A stretch of DNA of 8,092 nucleotides, taken from Helicobacteraceae bacterium (GTDB lineage: Bacteria; Campylobacterota; Campylobacteria; Campylobacterales; Sulfurimonadaceae). The stretch is taken from contig JALWNV010000025.1 in assembly GCA_027083665.1 (NCBI GenBank), forward strand, positions 1 to 8,092. The letters run 5' to 3'. Position numbers and translations under genes: made by a program. This document shows positions 6,308-8,092 of this stretch, piece after piece (positions within the stretch are counted from its first letter, which is position 1; each line of letters opens with the position of its first letter). The notes beneath the pieces are model-generated. The model saw nothing but the letters and a program-made list of their open reading frames with translations. It searched no databases and had not been told where the DNA came from.

Positions 6308-6923
6308 GCGGGACGAACGCGAATCCGGGATACTCCTCCTGCCGGATTTCCGTTTCCGACAGCTTCGTGAAGCGGAAGACGGCGTTTCGGACCGGAATGA
6401 CCAGAACGCCGCCGGGTTTGAGCTGCGCAAAAAGCTGCTGCGGGATCTCCGGCGCGCTGGCGGAGACGAGGATACGGTCGAAGGTGTCGCCCGGCCGGCC
6501 GAGGGCATCGCCCGATTGCTCGATCGAGACGTGCCTGAAACCGAACGGTGCGATGTTTTTTCGCCCCTTCGCGACCAGTGCCTCCTGCCGTTCCAGTCCG
6601 ATCACCTCGCCGTGTTCCCCGACAATCGCGCCCAGCAGCGCCGCCGTCCACCCCGAGCCCGAGCCGATATCGAGTACGCGATCGCCCTCCCGGGCCCCCA
6701 GCAGTTCCAGCATGAATGCGACGGTCGAGGGCTGCGAGATCGTCTGTCCCGCGCCGATAGGCAGCGGAGCATCGAGGTAGACGGCATCTTCAAGCCCCTC
6801 CGGTACAAAGTACCGCCGGTCGATTTTCCTGAACGCCTCGACAATCCGCGGCGTACGCAGCGCGCCCGAAGCCTTCATTCCTTCAATCAGTGTTTCATTG
6901 TCTTCATACAGTTGTCTCATCAT
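6288..6923 (-). CDS. pcm: Protein-L-isoaspartate O-methyltransferase
   Basis: This 211-residue SAM-dependent methyltransferase repairs proteins by methylating L-isoaspartyl residues that arise from aged Asn and Asp. Visible family marks are RTPRIVEAFRKIDRRYFVP (23-41), the PIMT signature LPIGAGQTISQP (54-65), the SAM motif I VLDIGSGSGWTAALL (83-97; the usual form is close to EIGTGSGY), the acidic end of the next strand IGLER (108-112), SASAPEIPQQL (154-164) and LKPGGVLVIPV (168-178), ending in the usual FVPL segment (203-206). The first of two adjacent ATG codons (6923 and 6920) is chosen; GGGAGAGG lies just upstream. Its start is overlapped by 20 bases by the gene before it on the same strand, suggesting translational coupling. 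Its stop lies within aroC. Confidence 0.9.
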   Translation of the reverse strand: MMRQLYEDNETLIEGMKASGALRTPRIVEAFRKIDRRYFVPEGLEDAVYLDAPLPIGAGQTISQPSTVAFMLELLGAREGDRVLDIGSGSGWTAALLGAIVGEHGEVIGLERQEALVAKGRKNIAPFGFRHVSIEQSGDALGRPGDTFDRILVSASAPEIPQQLFAQLKPGGVLVIPVRNAVFRFTKLSETEIRQEEYPGFAFVPLIYNNG

Positions 6924-8088
6924 GCCTCTCCCTCATGATCTTCAGAAATCCGTCCGGCAGCAGGCTGGTCGCAAGCATGACATCGTTGATGTCCTCGTGT
7001 TCGTGCCACAGCGGCGTCCGCCGGTGATCGCTTCGCAGCCAGAACAGCTCGATCGTCTCGGCGACCGGAGCGAAGGCCCGCAGCGCATCGAGCTGTTCGG
7101 CAAGGACATCGTTGTGCAACACTGAGGTGTTGAGCGTTTCCATCAGCGAAACGGCATGCAGTCCCGTCGACAGCCCCAGTTCGCGAAACGCCAGCCGATG
7201 CTGCGCCGCATAACGCAGCGCATCGCCGCGAAGGTACGTTTCCGTTCCGTCGTACACCGCTTCGAGCACCGCACGCAGCAGACCGCGCAGCGGCAGCTGT
7301 GCCGTTGCGACCAGTTGTGTCACCCGCGCCGCGTCGAACAGCAGTCCGCCGAGTCCCAGCGGGTCATCCGTGTGCAACGGCATCGCCTCGGCCATCTGCG
7401 CGGCTTCTTCCATCTCCTGCGCGAGCCCGGCATCGTCGCCGAACGATGACGCGGTGACGGAGAGTTCCAGGTAGGTGATATACGCATCGAGGGCGTCGTG
7501 CTGTCCCGTCGAAGAGACCAGCGGCCGCGTCAGATCCGTACTCATCTTCCAGTACATCCGCCGTGTCCCGTCGGGGGCTGTGAAGGTGAAAGCACGGTGG
7601 GCCGTTTTGGCAAGCTCGACCGCCCAGCGGTTGTATTTCACTTCGCCGACGGCCCGTGCCATCGTGTCGAGCGCATGCATCCATTTGCTCAGGTAGTGAA
7701 AGTACTGACCGTCGCGGTCCCACTCCTTTTGCTCGTCATACGGCTCCGTCTTGCCGCGTTCGGCAAGCGCTTTTCCTATCCTCAGGCCGCCGACAGTCGG
7801 ATAATTCTGTGCATCCGTACCCGCAAGGCCGCTGAGCCGGCCGCGGCGGGTATCGTCGTCCCGGTAGCTTCCAAGTGCCTGATGGACGGCATCAATCAGT
7901 ACCCGGGCCGAGTCGAGGTATGCCGTATCCGATGTATGTTCGGCCAGTGCGATGAAGTTGCATACGGCAAAGGCATCCGTCCAAAGATAGCGGCGGCCTT
8001 GCGCTTGCGTTTGTATTCCGGTACGTTCCGCAAACGCCTGCATCAGTTCCTGCGCTTTTTTCCTCCGTTCATCCATGGTTAAAATCAT
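6904..8088 (-). CDS. Conserved protein of unknown function, alpha/alpha-barrel-like
   Basis: This protein of at least 394 residues is soluble and almost all helical, with no signal peptide or membrane segment. I do not recognise a named family. Regularly spaced helix pairs and aromatic/acidic motifs recall six-hairpin (alpha/alpha)6 barrel enzymes: RRYLWTDAFAVCNFIAL (32-48), YPTVGGLRIG (96-105), EWDRDGQYFHYLSKWMHALD (122-141), MYWKMSTDLTRPL (178-190), TGQHDALDAYITYLEL (194-209), DPLGLGGLLFDAARV (242-256) and LWHEHEDINDVMLA (360-373). The clustered Trp, His, Asp and Glu residues suggest an active-site cleft, but no substrate can be named. It precedes pcm on the same strand with a 20-base overlap. 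The ATG at 8088 is four bases from the window edge, so the ribosome binding site and any further 5' extension cannot be judged; M5 (8076) is another possible start. Confidence 0.8.
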   Translation of the reverse strand: MILTMDERRKKAQELMQAFAERTGIQTQAQGRRYLWTDAFAVCNFIALAEHTSDTAYLDSARVLIDAVHQALGSYRDDDTRRGRLSGLAGTDAQNYPTVGGLRIGKALAERGKTEPYDEQKEWDRDGQYFHYLSKWMHALDTMARAVGEVKYNRWAVELAKTAHRAFTFTAPDGTRRMYWKMSTDLTRPLVSSTGQHDALDAYITYLELSVTASSFGDDAGLAQEMEEAAQMAEAMPLHTDDPLGLGGLLFDAARVTQLVATAQLPLRGLLRAVLEAVYDGTETYLRGDALRYAAQHRLAFRELGLSTGLHAVSLMETLNTSVLHNDVLAEQLDALRAFAPVAETIELFWLRSDHRRTPLWHEHEDINDVMLATSLLPDGFLKIMRERHDETTV

Positions 8089-8092
8089 ATAC

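Noticed and set aside
5102..6508. Long minus-strand open frame opposite aroC and the end of rnc
   Set aside because: It is the mirror of the clear aroC and rnc frames, and its composition is low-complexity in Arg, Val and Asp. Long antisense frames are expected in GC-rich genes.

Overview
The window looks like a chromosomal segment of a GC-rich member of the Campylobacterota (Sulfurimonas / Sulfurovum / Hydrogenimonas-type bacterium). This is inferred from the gene order rnhA-rnc-aroC, which as I recall is also the order in Helicobacter pylori and Campylobacter jejuni, from a CcoG protein implying a cbb3-type oxidase, and from dense packing with several overlapping start/stop codons. No rRNA, tRNA, CRISPR array, insertion sequence or phage gene was found. 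No stretch longer than about 175 bases lacks a gene.

Layout. (1) Bases 1-737, plus strand: the 3' end of purM (purine synthesis), overlapped by 4 bases by a small membrane protein with one PAS-like sensor domain. (2) Bases 738-794: convergent gap with a probable terminator for the gene pair on the minus strand. (3) Bases 795-2941, minus strand: a two-gene unit in which a serine-recombinase-like protein is followed by ccoG (cbb3 oxidase assembly), joined by a 4-base GTGA overlap. (4) Bases 2942-3111: divergent control region with a near-consensus sigma70 promoter on the minus strand, four copies of an 11-bp half-site arranged as two inverted pairs of identical geometry over that promoter, and a -10 box for the plus-strand operon. 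(5) Bases 3112-6307, plus strand: a tight operon of a LapB-like TPR membrane protein, rnhA, rnc and aroC, with overlaps of 23, 23 and 4 bases. (6) Bases 6288-8088, minus strand: pcm (protein repair methyltransferase) preceded by a conserved protein of unknown function that resembles alpha/alpha-barrel enzymes. Its 3' end overlaps the start of pcm by 20 bases, and pcm overlaps the end of aroC convergently by 20 bases.

The most interesting part is 2264-3033. The recombinase-like protein keeps the resolvase fold signature and a C-terminal helix-turn-helix, but the catalytic serine is replaced by Asp and both arginines of the DRxxR motif are replaced by Leu. It therefore should not cut DNA. The promoter of its own gene carries two 40-bp inverted-repeat sites that resemble resolvase binding sites. 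The simplest model is a retired site-specific recombinase acting as a DNA-binding regulator of itself and of ccoG, which would link it to copper handling and respiratory oxidase assembly. The sequence supports the parts; the regulatory link is inference.
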